Notes under the pieces: generated by a model
What the model saw: the letters and a program-made list of their open reading frames with translations, nothing else
Told to the model about the DNA's origin: nothing
Database searches by the model: none
Made by a program: the position numbers and the translations under genes
Assembly (NCBI RefSeq): GCF_017468685.1
Contig: NZ_JAFUHT010000006.1
Coordinates: forward strand, 1 to 64,000
DNA: 64,000 nt
Source of the DNA: Methanobrevibacter sp.
GTDB taxonomy: Archaea > Methanobacteriota > Methanobacteria > Methanobacteriales > Methanobacteriaceae
Reading direction: 5' to 3'
Shown here: piece after piece, positions 34,939 to 43,533 of the stretch
Numbering within the stretch: the stretch's first letter is position 1
Layout: the number at the start of each line of letters is the position of its first letter

Positions 34939-36648
34939 TTGGCCGAACAACAACAATTAGGATTGGATTGGGAAGAAGACTTTCAAAGATTAACCCCATC
35001 ACAATTCTTTAGAAAGAACAAACAGATGTTAGGATTCACAGGTAAAATCCGTTCATTAACTATCGTTTTCCACGAACTGATTACAAACAGTTTTGATGCA
35101 GCAGAAGAGTCCGGAATATTACCTGACATTGACATCGAATTAAAACGTGTCGACAAGGAACATTACATCCTAAGACACAAGGATAACGGTCCAGGAATTC
35201 CTGAAGACTATGTTATGCAAGTATATTGTATGATGTTTGCAGGATCCAAATTCAGAAACATCCAATCAAGAGGACAACAAGGTTTAGGTTGTAGTGGATG
35301 TGTACTGTTATCTCAAATGACTACAGGAAAACCTGCCCGTGTAATTTCCTGTTACAAAGATGGGGACCAAATCAAAGGAGTAAAAATGAAATTCCAGATG
35401 GATGTTGAAAACAACCGCGGAATTTTAATGGAAAGAGAAGATTATCCTGCTGAAAGTACCGGAGTATGTATTGAATTACAATTTAAAGACGTATCCTACT
35501 CACTTGCAGAACAAGGTGCATTCGAGTACATCAGAAGAACTATGATTGGAAACCCTCATGCAAAAATCACTTTCAGAGACCCGTCAGGACACAAATATAT
35601 CTTCAAAAGAGCTGCAGATGTTGTTCCAGTGCAACCTAAAGAAGTATTGCCACACCCAAAAGGTGTAAGTGCTGATGACTTAATGACAATGGCTAAAAAC
35701 ACTGACAGTAGAAGATATAAAAGCATGTTAACTTCATCAATGTCCAGAATGTCTGCAAAAAGAGTTGATGAAATTGCAGAAATGACTGGAATAGATATGA
35801 ACAAACGTCCAAAAGCTATGACATTTGCCGAAGCAGAAGCTATTGTTCACTGCTTTAAGAAAATGAAATTCATGGCCCCTCCAACAGATGGACTTATACC
35901 AATCGGATCAGAACAGATTGAAAAAGGTATGAAACAAATTCTTAAACCAGAATTTGTAACAACAATCACAAGAAAACCGGTAACCTATGCTGGAGGTGTT
36001 TCATTCATTATTGAAGCAGGTCTTGCTTACGGTGGAGATTCAGGAAGAGTTGTTAATGAGAAAAGAAAATCTGAAATAATGAGGTTTGCAAACAGAGTGC
36101 CATTAACATTCGATGCAGGAAGCTGTGCAATTACAGAAGCTCTTAAAAGTATCGACTGGAAACGTTACGGTTTAAAAGATATGGACAACACTCCGTTAAC
36201 ATTATTTGTAAACATTATCTCAACACAGGTTCCTTACCTTTCAACAGGTAAACAAAGTGTATCACCAGAACCTGAAATCGTTCACGAAATAAGACAGGCC
36301 ACCATGAAATTAGCTCGTCAATTACAAAAACACTTAAGAGCAAAAAGAGCAGCAAAAGAAAAAGAAAAACGTTCAAAAGTATTTGAAGAATACGTACCGG
36401 TAATTATTGAAGAAGCTGCTAAACTTGGTGAAACTGGTGTTCCAGAATACCATGAAGTGCTTGCAAAAGTAACTAAAAGAGCTCTTGCAGAGTTACTTGG
36501 TGAAAAAGTTGAAGAAGAAGAGGAAGAAGAAGAACTTGATGCAATCATTATGGAAGAAGTTGATGAATACGGACATGCGGTTGAAGATGGTCAATCTGCA
36601 TTAGACAACTTTGAAGAAGATGATGTTGAGGACGGTTTTGAAGATTAG
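34939..36648 (+). CDS. top6B: DNA topoisomerase VI subunit B
   Basis: This is the ATPase subunit of the type IIB topoisomerase that decatenates and relaxes DNA. The GHKL fold is clear: the N-box [13 protein letters not shown] (about residues 37-50), the G1 motif HKDNGPGIP, and the G2-type loop [23 protein letters not shown]. The transducer domain with the switch Lys is in [13 protein letters not shown] very acidic C-terminal tail ([11 protein letters not shown]) ends the 569 aa. The start is TTG at 34939 after AAGGAGG. It is coupled to top6A with a 9-nt gap. Confidence 0.96.
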   Translation: MAEQQQLGLDWEEDFQRLTPSQFFRKNKQMLGFTGKIRSLTIVFHELITNSFDAAEESGILPDIDIELKRVDKEHYILRHKDNGPGIPEDYVMQVYCMMFAGSKFRNIQSRGQQGLGCSGCVLLSQMTTGKPARVISCYKDGDQIKGVKMKFQMDVENNRGILMEREDYPAESTGVCIELQFKDVSYSLAEQGAFEYIRRTMIGNPHAKITFRDPSGHKYIFKRAADVVPVQPKEVLPHPKGVSADDLMTMAKNTDSRRYKSMLTSSMSRMSAKRVDEIAEMTGIDMNKRPKAMTFAEAEAIVHCFKKMKFMAPPTDGLIPIGSEQIEKGMKQILKPEFVTTITRKPVTYAGGVSFIIEAGLAYGGDSGRVVNEKRKSEIMRFANRVPLTFDAGSCAITEALKSIDWKRYGLKDMDNTPLTLFVNIISTQVPYLSTGKQSVSPEPEIVHEIRQATMKLARQLQKHLRAKRAAKEKEKRSKVFEEYVPVIIEEAAKLGETGVPEYHEVLAKVTKRALAELLGEKVEEEEEEEELDAIIMEEVDEYGHAVEDGQSALDNFEEDDVEDGFED

Positions 36649-36657
36649 GTGGTTTAA

Positions 36658-37755
36658 ATGAGTGAATCAAAAGATAAAGTACAATCACATAGAGAAGAAA
36701 GAAAAGAATACACTCTTAACAAGCTTACCGGTTTAGGTCAGGAAATTATTGAAAAAATCGAAGAGAACAAAGTTCCAAGTATCAGAGTTCCATCAAGAGG
36801 TACAGGAAACATTGTTTACGATGAAGCTAAAAGATATTATGTATTGGGAGATAGATACGGAAAAAGGTCTCTCGGTAATGTTAAACAAATCAGAAAATTA
36901 GGTCAGATGGTTTATGTAGGTAATTTCTGTAAAGATTTAGTTGCAAGAGATAAAACCGCAACCATCAGGGAAATGTATTATGTTTCCGAAGGTTGGGGAA
37001 TCAGTTTTAAAACACAACAGGAATCAAACATTGTTGGGGAAGATTTGGAAGTAACTTTAGGAACACAACGTGAAGAGTTAGGTTTAATGCCTGAAGAAGA
37101 CGGTGCATCAGTTTACGGAGACATTACTTTATTTGATGATGTTGAATTCAATGCTACAAAAATGGGAAAATCAGGTTATACCATATCACCTACCATTGAC
37201 CAAGTTGACATCGTAGACTACAATGTAGATAAAGTATTAGCTGTGGAAACCATGGGAATGTTCCACAGGTTAGTTCAAGAGAATGCTCACAAAAGATTCA
37301 ACTGTCTGATTGTAGGACTTAAAGGACAGGCAGCTCGTGCTACAAGAAGATTCATTAAAAGAATGAATGAAGAAAAAGGATTACCAGTTTACATTTGTAA
37401 CGACGGAGACCCTTGGGGATTCCACATTGCACAGGTAATTATTTCCGGAAGTGCAAAATTAGCTCACGTTAATGACCAGCTTGCTACTCCTGATGCTAAG
37501 TTCATTGGAGTAACAGCATCAGACATTATCAATTATGATTTACCAACTGATAAATTGAAAGATGTTGACGTCATGAGACTTAAAGAGCTTTCCAAAGACC
37601 CAAGGTATAAAGATGAATTCTGGCAAACCGAAATTAAAAAGATGCTTAAGATTGGTAAGAAAGCAGAACAGCAATCTTTCTCCAAATATGGGCTTGAATA
37701 CGTAGTAGACGAATATTTCCCTGCTAAATTTGAAGAAATGGAAAATCAAGCATAG
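36658..37755 (+). CDS. top6A: DNA topoisomerase VI subunit A
   Basis: This is the cleavage subunit, related to Spo11. The winged-helix domain carries the catalytic Tyr in [12 protein letters not shown] (Tyr107 or 108). The Toprim domain has a Glu in the [11 protein letters not shown] strand region and [12 protein letters not shown] (about 248-259) for metal binding. The C-terminus is regular, at 365 aa. It directly follows top6B with TTAGGTGG before the ATG, so the two subunits are co-expressed. The T-rich stretch after the stop probably ends the transcript. Confidence 0.96.
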   Translation: MSESKDKVQSHREERKEYTLNKLTGLGQEIIEKIEENKVPSIRVPSRGTGNIVYDEAKRYYVLGDRYGKRSLGNVKQIRKLGQMVYVGNFCKDLVARDKTATIREMYYVSEGWGISFKTQQESNIVGEDLEVTLGTQREELGLMPEEDGASVYGDITLFDDVEFNATKMGKSGYTISPTIDQVDIVDYNVDKVLAVETMGMFHRLVQENAHKRFNCLIVGLKGQAARATRRFIKRMNEEKGLPVYICNDGDPWGFHIAQVIISGSAKLAHVNDQLATPDAKFIGVTASDIINYDLPTDKLKDVDVMRLKELSKDPRYKDEFWQTEIKKMLKIGKKAEQQSFSKYGLEYVVDEYFPAKFEEMENQA

Positions 37756-37763
37756 TCTTGATA

Positions 37764-37792
37764 TTTTCCTCCTTATTTTTTTATTTTTTTAA
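37764..37792 (+). terminator. T-rich terminator after top6A
   Basis: TTTTCCTCC is followed by TTATTTTTTTATTTTTTT, an oligo-T region of the archaeal type without a strong hairpin. It separates the topoisomerase operon from the copper module. Confidence 0.45.
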
Positions 37793-37810
37793 AATGTTTT
37801 TATGATAACA

Positions 37811-37848
37811 TTTATATACTAAAAATTTCATATACCCCTATAGGTATA
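37811..37848 (+). promoter_or_regulatory. csoR promoter with CsoR-type operator 1
   Basis: A TATA box (TTTATATA, 37811-37818) puts transcription start near 37838, inside the inverted repeat TATACC (37831-37836) and GGTATA (37843-37848). Read on the minus strand the site is TATACC-TATA-GGGGTATA, which matches the site upstream of copA in both arms. This resembles the GC-centred operators of bacterial CsoR repressors, and its position predicts autorepression. Confidence 0.65.
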
Positions 37849-37860
37849 GGTTGTGTTATT

Positions 37861-38133
37861 TTGAAAGAATGTATGGATAGTGAAAATTTACACAGAAGAA
37901 TTAAAAAAATCATCGGACAATTAAATGCCATTGATCGTATGATTGATGAAGATATTCCCAGCGAACAGATTTTAATGCATGTCAATGCATCCAAATCAGC
38001 ATTACATAAGGTCGGACACATTATAGTTGAAGGTCACCTCGAACATTGTGTTAAACAAGCTATTGAAGATAATGATTCAGATGAGGCAATCGGAGATCTT
38101 TCATCAATTTTAGAATACTACTCCAGACTTTAA
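37861..38133 (+). CDS. csoR: CsoR/RcnR-family metal-sensing repressor
   Basis: This all-helical DUF156 repressor of 90 aa has RRIKKIIGQLNAIDRMIDED, then HVNASKSALHKVGHIIVEGHLEHCV. By alignment to copper CsoR, the His and Cys ligands of the H-x-x-x-C pair are kept (His59, Cys63), but the first Cys is replaced by Ser34, and a His (His40) follows. The metal could therefore differ from Cu(I) or be bound differently. The TTG start at 37861 is in frame and keeps an extra Cys; ATG at 37873 is the alternative. It lies between two copies of its likely operator, next to copA. Confidence 0.88.
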   Translation: MKECMDSENLHRRIKKIIGQLNAIDRMIDEDIPSEQILMHVNASKSALHKVGHIIVEGHLEHCVKQAIEDNDSDEAIGDLSSILEYYSRL

Positions 38134-38145
38134 TTTTTTTTAAAA
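38131..38145 (+). terminator. T-rich stretch after csoR
   Basis: The csoR stop codon is followed at once by TTTTTTTTTAAAAT. It may end part of the csoR transcripts, while its AT-rich end (TTTAAAAT) could serve as the TATA box of copA. Confidence 0.3.
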
Positions 38146-38151
38146 TAACCT

Positions 38152-38169
38152 TATACCCTATGGGGTATA
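38152..38169 (+). promoter_or_regulatory. CsoR-type operator 2 upstream of copA
   Basis: TATACCCTATGGGGTATA is a near-perfect palindrome that shares both arms (TATACC and GGGGTATA) with the site in the csoR promoter. A TATA-like TTTAAAAT just upstream (about 38139-38146) would set the start within this site. Repressor binding would block copA, and metal would release it. Confidence 0.65.
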
Positions 38170-38193
38170 CCTATACTATTGGGGCTGTTTAAT

Positions 38194-40059
38194 ATGAAAT
38201 TTACAAGAGACGAAAAAATAGATATTTTATGCATAACTATCTCCTCAATAAGTTTAATTGCAAGTTTCGCACTATCTCTCGATTATATTGCTTGGATTGC
38301 AGTTATACTTTGTGGAGTACCAATAATTAAAGGATGCATAGAAGCATGGATTACAGAATTTGATATAAAGGCAGATTTACTTGTATCAATGGCAATCATT
38401 GCATCCCTTCTGATTGGTGAAGTATTTGCTGCAGGAGAAATTGCAACAATCATGGCGATTGGAGGATTTTTAGAAGAGTACACTGTATCAAAAACCCAAG
38501 GAAGAATTGAAGAACTTGTAAATATGACACCACAGGTTGCAACAAGAATTAAAAAGGGTAAAGAGGAACAAATATCTGTCGAAAATGTACAAGTCGGAGA
38601 TATCTTAAAAGTACTGCCTGGTGAAAGTATTCCAACAGACGGAATAATTATAAATGGCGAAACTTCAATCGACCAGTCAACATTAACCGGAGAATCAGTA
38701 CCTGTTGATAAAAAAGAATCAGATGAAGTGTTTAGTGGAACCGTTAACCTTTACGGATCATTTACAATGAAAACCACCAAAGTAAGTGATGACAGTTCCC
38801 TTCAAAAGTTAATCAGATTAGTTGAATCATCAGCACCTGAAAATGCAAAAATTGTCAGACAAGCAGATAAATGGGCATCATTGATTGTTGTAATTGCATT
38901 TACTGCAGCAGTACTAACCTATTTATTCACATTTGAAATTGCAAGGTCAGTTACTATACTTGTAGTATTCTGCCCCTGCGCATTGGTACTTGCAACACCT
39001 ACCGCAATCATGGCCGCAATCGGAAACCTGACAAGATACGGCATTTTAGTAAAAGATGGTGAATCCATCGAAGAGTTAGCTCACATTGATGAAATAGTAT
39101 TTGATAAAACCGGAACATTAACATACGGAACACCAGAAGTAGTTGATGTAATTTCTGAAAATCAAAAAGAAATGTTGTATCTGGTTTCATCCCTTGAATC
39201 AAAATCCGAACATCCATTAGCAAAGGCAATTGTCAAATATTATAATAAAGATAATTTAGCTGAAGTCACCGACTTTAAGATGCATATGGGAAACGGTGTA
39301 AGTGGAACCATAAATGACTCTGAAATACTTGCTGGAAATAAAAATCTCTTAAAACAAAAAGACATTATGTTAAATTATGATAATCCAGCAAAAAATAATG
39401 AAATTGAAATTTATGTAGCAAAAGACAGAGAAGTTATTGGAAAAATATTGCTTGCAGATACATTACGTGAAAACTCAAAGGAAACAATTAAACAGCTTAA
39501 ACGCTTAAGAGTTAGAACAACACTACTTACAGGAGATAATAAAACTACTGCAAATGCAATAGCAAAAGAAGTTAAGGTCAGAAACGTGAAATCAAACTGT
39601 CTGCCTGAAGATAAAACAAATTACATCAAACAGGAACAGATTAAAGGAAACAAGGTTGCGATGATTGGAGATGGAGTAAATGATGCACCTTCCCTTAAAA
39701 AAGCCAATGTTGGAATTGCAATGGGAAGCATTGGAAGCGATGTCAGTGTTGAAGCTGCAAACATTGCTTTGACTAATGACAACATTGAGCATATCCCCCA
39801 CTTAATTGGAATGGCCAGAAAAACCATTAAAACAATCAATATCAGTATCGCATTTGCATTAGCCGTAAATTTCATTGCAATGGCAATGGCAATATTAGGG
39901 CTTTTAGGACCAATAGCCGGTGCATTAATCCACAATATCGGATCAGTTATAGTAATCATTTATTCATATACTCTTGTCAACTACAAGATATCAAAAAAAG
40001 ACTGCCGAAAATCAAAAAAATTAGGCATGACTAAAAGTTTAAATAAACCAACAACATAA
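38194..40059 (+). CDS. copA: Copper-type P1B ATPase
   Basis: This metal-exporting P-type ATPase of about 621 aa has the CPCALVLATPTA motif in helix 6. The actuator TLTGESVPVDK precedes the phosphorylation site DKTGTLTYGTPE, and EHPLA and GDGVNDAPSLKKANVGIAMG follow. The N-terminal heavy-metal-binding domain usual in CopA is absent; a separate HMA protein is encoded 30 nt downstream. CPC with an adjacent CsoR and HMA chaperone suggests Cu(I), though Zn/Cd relatives share CPC. The ATG at 38194 is used; an upstream GGG/TTG region overlaps the operator. Export across the cytoplasmic membrane is inferred. Confidence 0.9.
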   Translation: MKFTRDEKIDILCITISSISLIASFALSLDYIAWIAVILCGVPIIKGCIEAWITEFDIKADLLVSMAIIASLLIGEVFAAGEIATIMAIGGFLEEYTVSKTQGRIEELVNMTPQVATRIKKGKEEQISVENVQVGDILKVLPGESIPTDGIIINGETSIDQSTLTGESVPVDKKESDEVFSGTVNLYGSFTMKTTKVSDDSSLQKLIRLVESSAPENAKIVRQADKWASLIVVIAFTAAVLTYLFTFEIARSVTILVVFCPCALVLATPTAIMAAIGNLTRYGILVKDGESIEELAHIDEIVFDKTGTLTYGTPEVVDVISENQKEMLYLVSSLESKSEHPLAKAIVKYYNKDNLAEVTDFKMHMGNGVSGTINDSEILAGNKNLLKQKDIMLNYDNPAKNNEIEIYVAKDREVIGKILLADTLRENSKETIKQLKRLRVRTTLLTGDNKTTANAIAKEVKVRNVKSNCLPEDKTNYIKQEQIKGNKVAMIGDGVNDAPSLKKANVGIAMGSIGSDVSVEAANIALTNDNIEHIPHLIGMARKTIKTINISIAFALAVNFIAMAMAILGLLGPIAGALIHNIGSVIVIIYSYTLVNYKISKKDCRKSKKLGMTKSLNKPTT

Positions 40060-40089
40060 TATTAACTATCAAAAATAAGGTGATTTATT

Positions 40090-40293
40090 ATGGCTGAAAA
40101 AGAAATCAAAGTAGTGGGTATGCACTGCAACTCATGTGTAAACGCTGTAGAATTATGTTTAAAAGACGTTGACGGAATTGAAGATGCTAAAGCTGATTTA
40201 GATACAGGCATCACAAAACTTACATTATCCGGCGACGTAAGCGATGCTGACATTAACGAAGCTGTTGAAGAAGCAGGCTTCAAAGTAGAATAA
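40090..40293 (+). CDS. copZ: Heavy-metal-associated (HMA) chaperone, CopZ-like
   Basis: This 67-aa ferredoxin-like HMA domain has the metal loop GMHCNSCVNAVE (Cys14 and Cys17) and the usual acidic surface. It probably carries Cu(I) to the ATPase encoded just upstream, replacing the fused HMA domain that ATPase lacks. AAGGTGATT precedes the ATG at good spacing. A T-rich terminator follows. Confidence 0.92.
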   Translation: MAEKEIKVVGMHCNSCVNAVELCLKDVDGIEDAKADLDTGITKLTLSGDVSDADINEAVEEAGFKVE

Positions 40294-40304
40294 TTCTACA
40301 CCCC

Positions 40305-40325
40305 TTCTTTTTTTACTATTTTTTT
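40305..40325 (+). terminator. T-rich terminator after copZ
   Basis: TTCTTTTTTTACTATTTTTTT follows the copZ stop by about a dozen bases. The same CTTTTTTACTATTTTTT pattern recurs after the GAPDH gene. Confidence 0.5.
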
Positions 40326-40419
40326 CAATTTTCAAATATCAAATTATAAATAACTTAAAAAATAAATTTTAACCCATATAATAACTTTTTTAAATTATTA
40401 TAAATTAAAAGGGATTAAA

Positions 40420-41436
40420 ATGAAAACTGTTGCAATTAATGGTTATGGAACCATCGGTAAAAGAGTGGCTGATGCTGTAGCTGCTCAAGATGATATGAAA
40501 GTAATTGGTGTAAGTAAAACTAGACCAAACTACGAAGCAAGAACTGCTGTTGAAGAAAAAGGATATCCTTTATACATTGGAATTCCTGAAAGAGAACAAT
40601 TATTCAAAGATGCAGGAATTGAAATTGCAGGAACCGTTGAAGACATGATTCAGGAAGCAGATGTTGTAGTTGACTGTACTCCTGGAAGCATCGGACCGCA
40701 AAACCTTGAAATGTATAAAAAAGCTGGAGTTAAAGCAATTTATCAAGGTGGAGAAGACCATGAGCTAACAGGTCTTTCATTTAACGCTATATCCAATTAT
40801 GATGACTCATACGGAGCAGACTACACCCGTGTAGTTTCATGTAACACTACCGGGCTAACCCGTACATTATCAACTATTGATCCAATAGCAGACATTAAAA
40901 AAGTACGTGCAGTAATGGTTAGAAGAGGATCAGACCCATCTGAAATCAAGAAAGGACCAATCAACGCTATTGTTCCAAATCCTCCAAAAGTACCATCTCA
41001 CCACGGCCCTGACGTAAAAACCGTAATGAACGGCATTGACGTGACCACAATGGCATTGCTCGTACCAACTACATTAATGCACCAACACAACATTATGGTT
41101 GAAATCAACAACGATGTTGAAACCGAAGAGATTGTTGAAGCATTGGAAAAACGTTCAAGAGTAATTGTTGTTTCTGCAGAAGAAGGATTAGGTTCAACTG
41201 CTGAATTGATGGAATATGCTAAAGAACTTGGAAGAAACAGAAATGACTTGTATGAAATTCCGGTTTGGAGAGAATCCATCAATGTTGTGGGAAATGAACT
41301 GTTCTACATGCAGGCAGTGCATCAGGAATCTGACGTAATTCCAGAAAACATTGATGCTATTCGTGCACTTCTTGAAATGGAAAGTGACAACGAAAAATCA
41401 ATTGCAAAAACCAACAAAGCTATGGGAATATTCTAA
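40420..41436 (+). CDS. gap: Glyceraldehyde-3-phosphate dehydrogenase, archaeal (type II)
   Basis: This NAD(P)-dependent enzyme of glycolysis/gluconeogenesis is in the archaeal form of 338 aa. The Rossmann motif [15 protein letters not shown] starts the protein. The catalytic Cys141 is in [10 protein letters not shown], and the substrate-binding block [35 protein letters not shown] includes the active-site His. AAAGGGATT precedes the ATG. It stands alone with its own T-rich terminator. Confidence 0.96.
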   Translation: MKTVAINGYGTIGKRVADAVAAQDDMKVIGVSKTRPNYEARTAVEEKGYPLYIGIPEREQLFKDAGIEIAGTVEDMIQEADVVVDCTPGSIGPQNLEMYKKAGVKAIYQGGEDHELTGLSFNAISNYDDSYGADYTRVVSCNTTGLTRTLSTIDPIADIKKVRAVMVRRGSDPSEIKKGPINAIVPNPPKVPSHHGPDVKTVMNGIDVTTMALLVPTTLMHQHNIMVEINNDVETEEIVEALEKRSRVIVVSAEEGLGSTAELMEYAKELGRNRNDLYEIPVWRESINVVGNELFYMQAVHQESDVIPENIDAIRALLEMESDNEKSIAKTNKAMGIF

Positions 41437-41442
41437 ATTCCC

Positions 41443-41460
41443 TCTTTTTTACTATTTTTT
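41443..41460 (+). terminator. T-rich terminator after gap
   Basis: TCTTTTTTACTATTTTTT lies a few bases past the GAPDH stop and ends just before the start of the next gene, so readthrough into the endonuclease IV gene is likely or that gene is expressed weakly. Confidence 0.45.
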
Positions 41461-41470
41461 AATGATTTTA

Positions 41471-42307
41471 ATGAAACATAAAGTACTTTTTGGACCAGCA
41501 GGCAGCCCAATTAATTATAAAGGTGCAGCATATAAGGCTCCAAAATATATTTCTGAAGAAGGTCTTGACTCCTATGAATACCAATCTCCATATGGAGTTA
41601 GAATTGGGGAGAAAGCTGCAACTACCCTAAAAGATGAATCTGAAAAGCATGACATTTTAGTGTCAATGCATGCACCATATTACATTAACCTGTGTGCTAA
41701 AGAGGAATCAAAACTTGACAAAAGTATCGGTCATTTGATTGCAGCAGCCCGTGCAGGAGAATGGATGGGAGCATATCGTTTAGTGTTCCACCCAGGAGCA
41801 TACTTAAACAGGAAACCTGAAAAGGCAATGGAAATTTCTAAAAATACAGTCAACAGATTATTTGAAGAGCTTGAAGCGGAAGGAATTGAAGAGTTTACAT
41901 TTGCTCCTGAAACCACAGGAAAGAGAACACAACTCGGAAATGTGGGAGAAGTTGTTGAGCTATGTGCAACATTTGACCATTTTGAACCTACAATTGATTT
42001 TGCACATGTTCATGCCCGTGGAAGAGGCTTCCTAAATAAAAAAGAGGATTACAATTGTATCTTTTCAACTATTGAAGACAATTTAGACATTGATATTCTG
42101 CATTGCCACTTTACAACCATTGAATATGGTAAGGGCGGTGAAGTTAAACATCATGTCTTATCTGAAAGCGACGAATACGGTCCTCAAATTGAGGATTTGT
42201 TAAGCGTTTTAATTGATAACGGTTGGAGTGCGAATATTATCTGTGAAACTCCATTAAGGGACGAGGATTCACTGAGAATGAAAAAAATATATGAAGAAAT
42301 GATTTAA
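41471..42307 (+). CDS. nfo: Endonuclease IV-like AP endonuclease
   Basis: This xylose isomerase-like TIM barrel of about 278 aa has VSMHAPYYINLC, a metal His in RLVFHPGAYL, FAPETTGKRTQLG, PTIDFAHVHARGRGF and ILHCHFTTIEY. These are the zinc ligand positions of the AP endonuclease 2 family, which cuts DNA 5' of abasic sites. The ATG at 41471 gives the family N-terminus (MKHKVLFGPAGSP); an ATG three codons earlier is possible and no clear ribosome binding site is seen. It is 34 bp after gap. Confidence 0.85.
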   Translation: MKHKVLFGPAGSPINYKGAAYKAPKYISEEGLDSYEYQSPYGVRIGEKAATTLKDESEKHDILVSMHAPYYINLCAKEESKLDKSIGHLIAAARAGEWMGAYRLVFHPGAYLNRKPEKAMEISKNTVNRLFEELEAEGIEEFTFAPETTGKRTQLGNVGEVVELCATFDHFEPTIDFAHVHARGRGFLNKKEDYNCIFSTIEDNLDIDILHCHFTTIEYGKGGEVKHHVLSESDEYGPQIEDLLSVLIDNGWSANIICETPLRDEDSLRMKKIYEEMI

Positions 42308-42813
42308 TAGTCTTTAACGGAATCTATCAAATCATCCATATCCTTAAAAAGACTATTTATATCATCATCTTCATTATTGGAACTTAACTGAATCACCAGT
42401 TCATTGATTAATTCTTCCATTTTATCAACGAAAATGTTTAAAGTGATGATTTTGCTTTTAAGCTCCCTTTCAATGATTTCATTGTTTCCATCATCCAATT
42501 CAATCATTTTACGAGTGACAGCCAACTGATTGTCAAACAAACCGTTGGACTTTTTGATTGTCTGAGTGAATTTCTGATAAGACATATGAGTTGGATCAAA
42601 AAGCTTTTCAACCAATTCAATAGCTCTAGACTGTTTAATATTATACATTTGAGCTATTTTTTCAACATCATCAACATATTTAGATGGCTGTTGAATTGGC
42701 TGTGGCTCAGGGTCATGATAAACTTCATTACCGCATTGAGAACAAAAGTGTTGATTTGGAACTAATTTTGCACCACAATAAATGCAAAAATGATTATGAT
42801 TATCTTCAGACAT
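42304..42813 (-). CDS. Zinc-ribbon protein of unknown function
   Basis: The protein has 169 aa. The N-terminus has a double CxxC ribbon (CIYCGAKLVPNQHFCSQCG, residues 10-28) as in many small archaeal zinc-ribbon proteins. The rest is helical and charged, ending in a very acidic region (NNEDDDINSLFKDMDDL). There is no membrane helix. It follows the winged-helix regulator gene by 34 nt on the same strand and is probably co-transcribed. Its stop codon region overlaps the nfo end by 4 nt from the other strand. Confidence 0.65.
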   Translation of the reverse strand: MSEDNHNHFCIYCGAKLVPNQHFCSQCGNEVYHDPEPQPIQQPSKYVDDVEKIAQMYNIKQSRAIELVEKLFDPTHMSYQKFTQTIKKSNGLFDNQLAVTRKMIELDDGNNEIIERELKSKIITLNIFVDKMEELINELVIQLSSNNEDDDINSLFKDMDDLIDSVKDY

Positions 42814-42847
42814 AACTATACCTTAAAAACTCATTTAATTAAAAATT

Positions 42848-43111
42848 TTACTCTTCTATATATTTTAAAAAACTTCTTCCCTTTTCAGTTAATTGATAAT
42901 ACCTATACTTGCGTTTATGCTCATTAACACATACAGCAAGGCCTCTATCTTTGAACTCTCTTAAAATTTTGGATACATGAAACACTCTATCATCCACATC
43001 ATTTGATATTTGCGTAGGTGTTTTATTTTCATCTTTCAGAGAAATTAATATTTTACGCCTATAAGGAGAAACTTTAAGAAAGGATAGCAAATTCAATGTT
43101 TCTTCATCCAT
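42848..43111 (-). CDS. Winged-helix transcription regulator
   Basis: This 87-aa protein from the 43111 ATG has LSFLKVSPYRRKILISLKDENKTPTQISNDVDDRVFHVSKILREFKDRGLAVCVNEHKRKYRYYQLTEKG, a classical winged helix-turn-helix of the ArsR/MarR-like archaeal type. The ATG at 43111 is preferred over an upstream TTG because a TATA-like box near 43172-43180 places the transcript start close to 43148. A 7-bp inverted repeat lies at that start and could be its own operator. It is divergent from an AAA ATPase gene, which it may control. Confidence 0.78.
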   Translation of the reverse strand: MDEETLNLLSFLKVSPYRRKILISLKDENKTPTQISNDVDDRVFHVSKILREFKDRGLAVCVNEHKRKYRYYQLTEKGRSFLKYIEE

Positions 43112-43143
43112 AATAATACTTCCCAATATACTATTTGAACTAC

Positions 43144-43161
43144 TCAACTTATAGAAGTTGA
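43144..43161 (-). promoter_or_regulatory. Palindrome at the winged-helix gene start site
   Basis: TCAACTT and AAGTTGA form a perfect 7-bp inverted repeat around ATAG. It overlaps the transcription start expected from the TATA-like box to its right on the minus strand. An operator for autoregulation is the natural reading; there is no experimental support. Confidence 0.45.
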
Positions 43162-43310
43162 AGATTCATAAGTTTATAATATTTTGTCGGTTATTTGATA
43201 TTAATCTTATGATATTTTCCCTCATCCAAATGTTCGGACAATATAACATTTTAATGTTTTTTAACTTGCAAATAATAGAAAAAAGTTTTTATTGATATTG
43301 TCATTACAAT

Positions 43311-43485
43311 CAAGTATTTATGGCATTGAATCTATTTAACGTCCATCTGAAAGCATTTAAAATGAAATATCCCTTTTGCAATTCATCCCTAACTTATGGA
43401 AGCAAGTATTTAAATAAAAAATATTTTAAATTCAACAATTCATCACCTCTTAAACCAACCGGTTCAATCAACAAGTATTTAAATA
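43311..43485 (+). repeat. Repeated CAATTCATC / CAAGTATTTAAATA elements before the AAA ATPase
   Basis: In the gene-free stretch 43162-43503, CAAGTATTTA occurs three times (43311, 43403, 43472). The last two extend to CAAGTATTTAAATA and are each preceded by CAATTCATC (43379 and 43436). The copy at 43472-43485 is well placed as the TATA box of the ATPase gene, giving a start near 43507 and a short leader with GGAGGTGA. The other copies may be duplicated promoters or regulator sites. Nothing else is seen in this stretch. Confidence 0.5.
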
Positions 43486-43533
43486 ATCAAAACTAATGTT
43501 TCAATGTATATAAAACCTATGGAGGTGATTATT

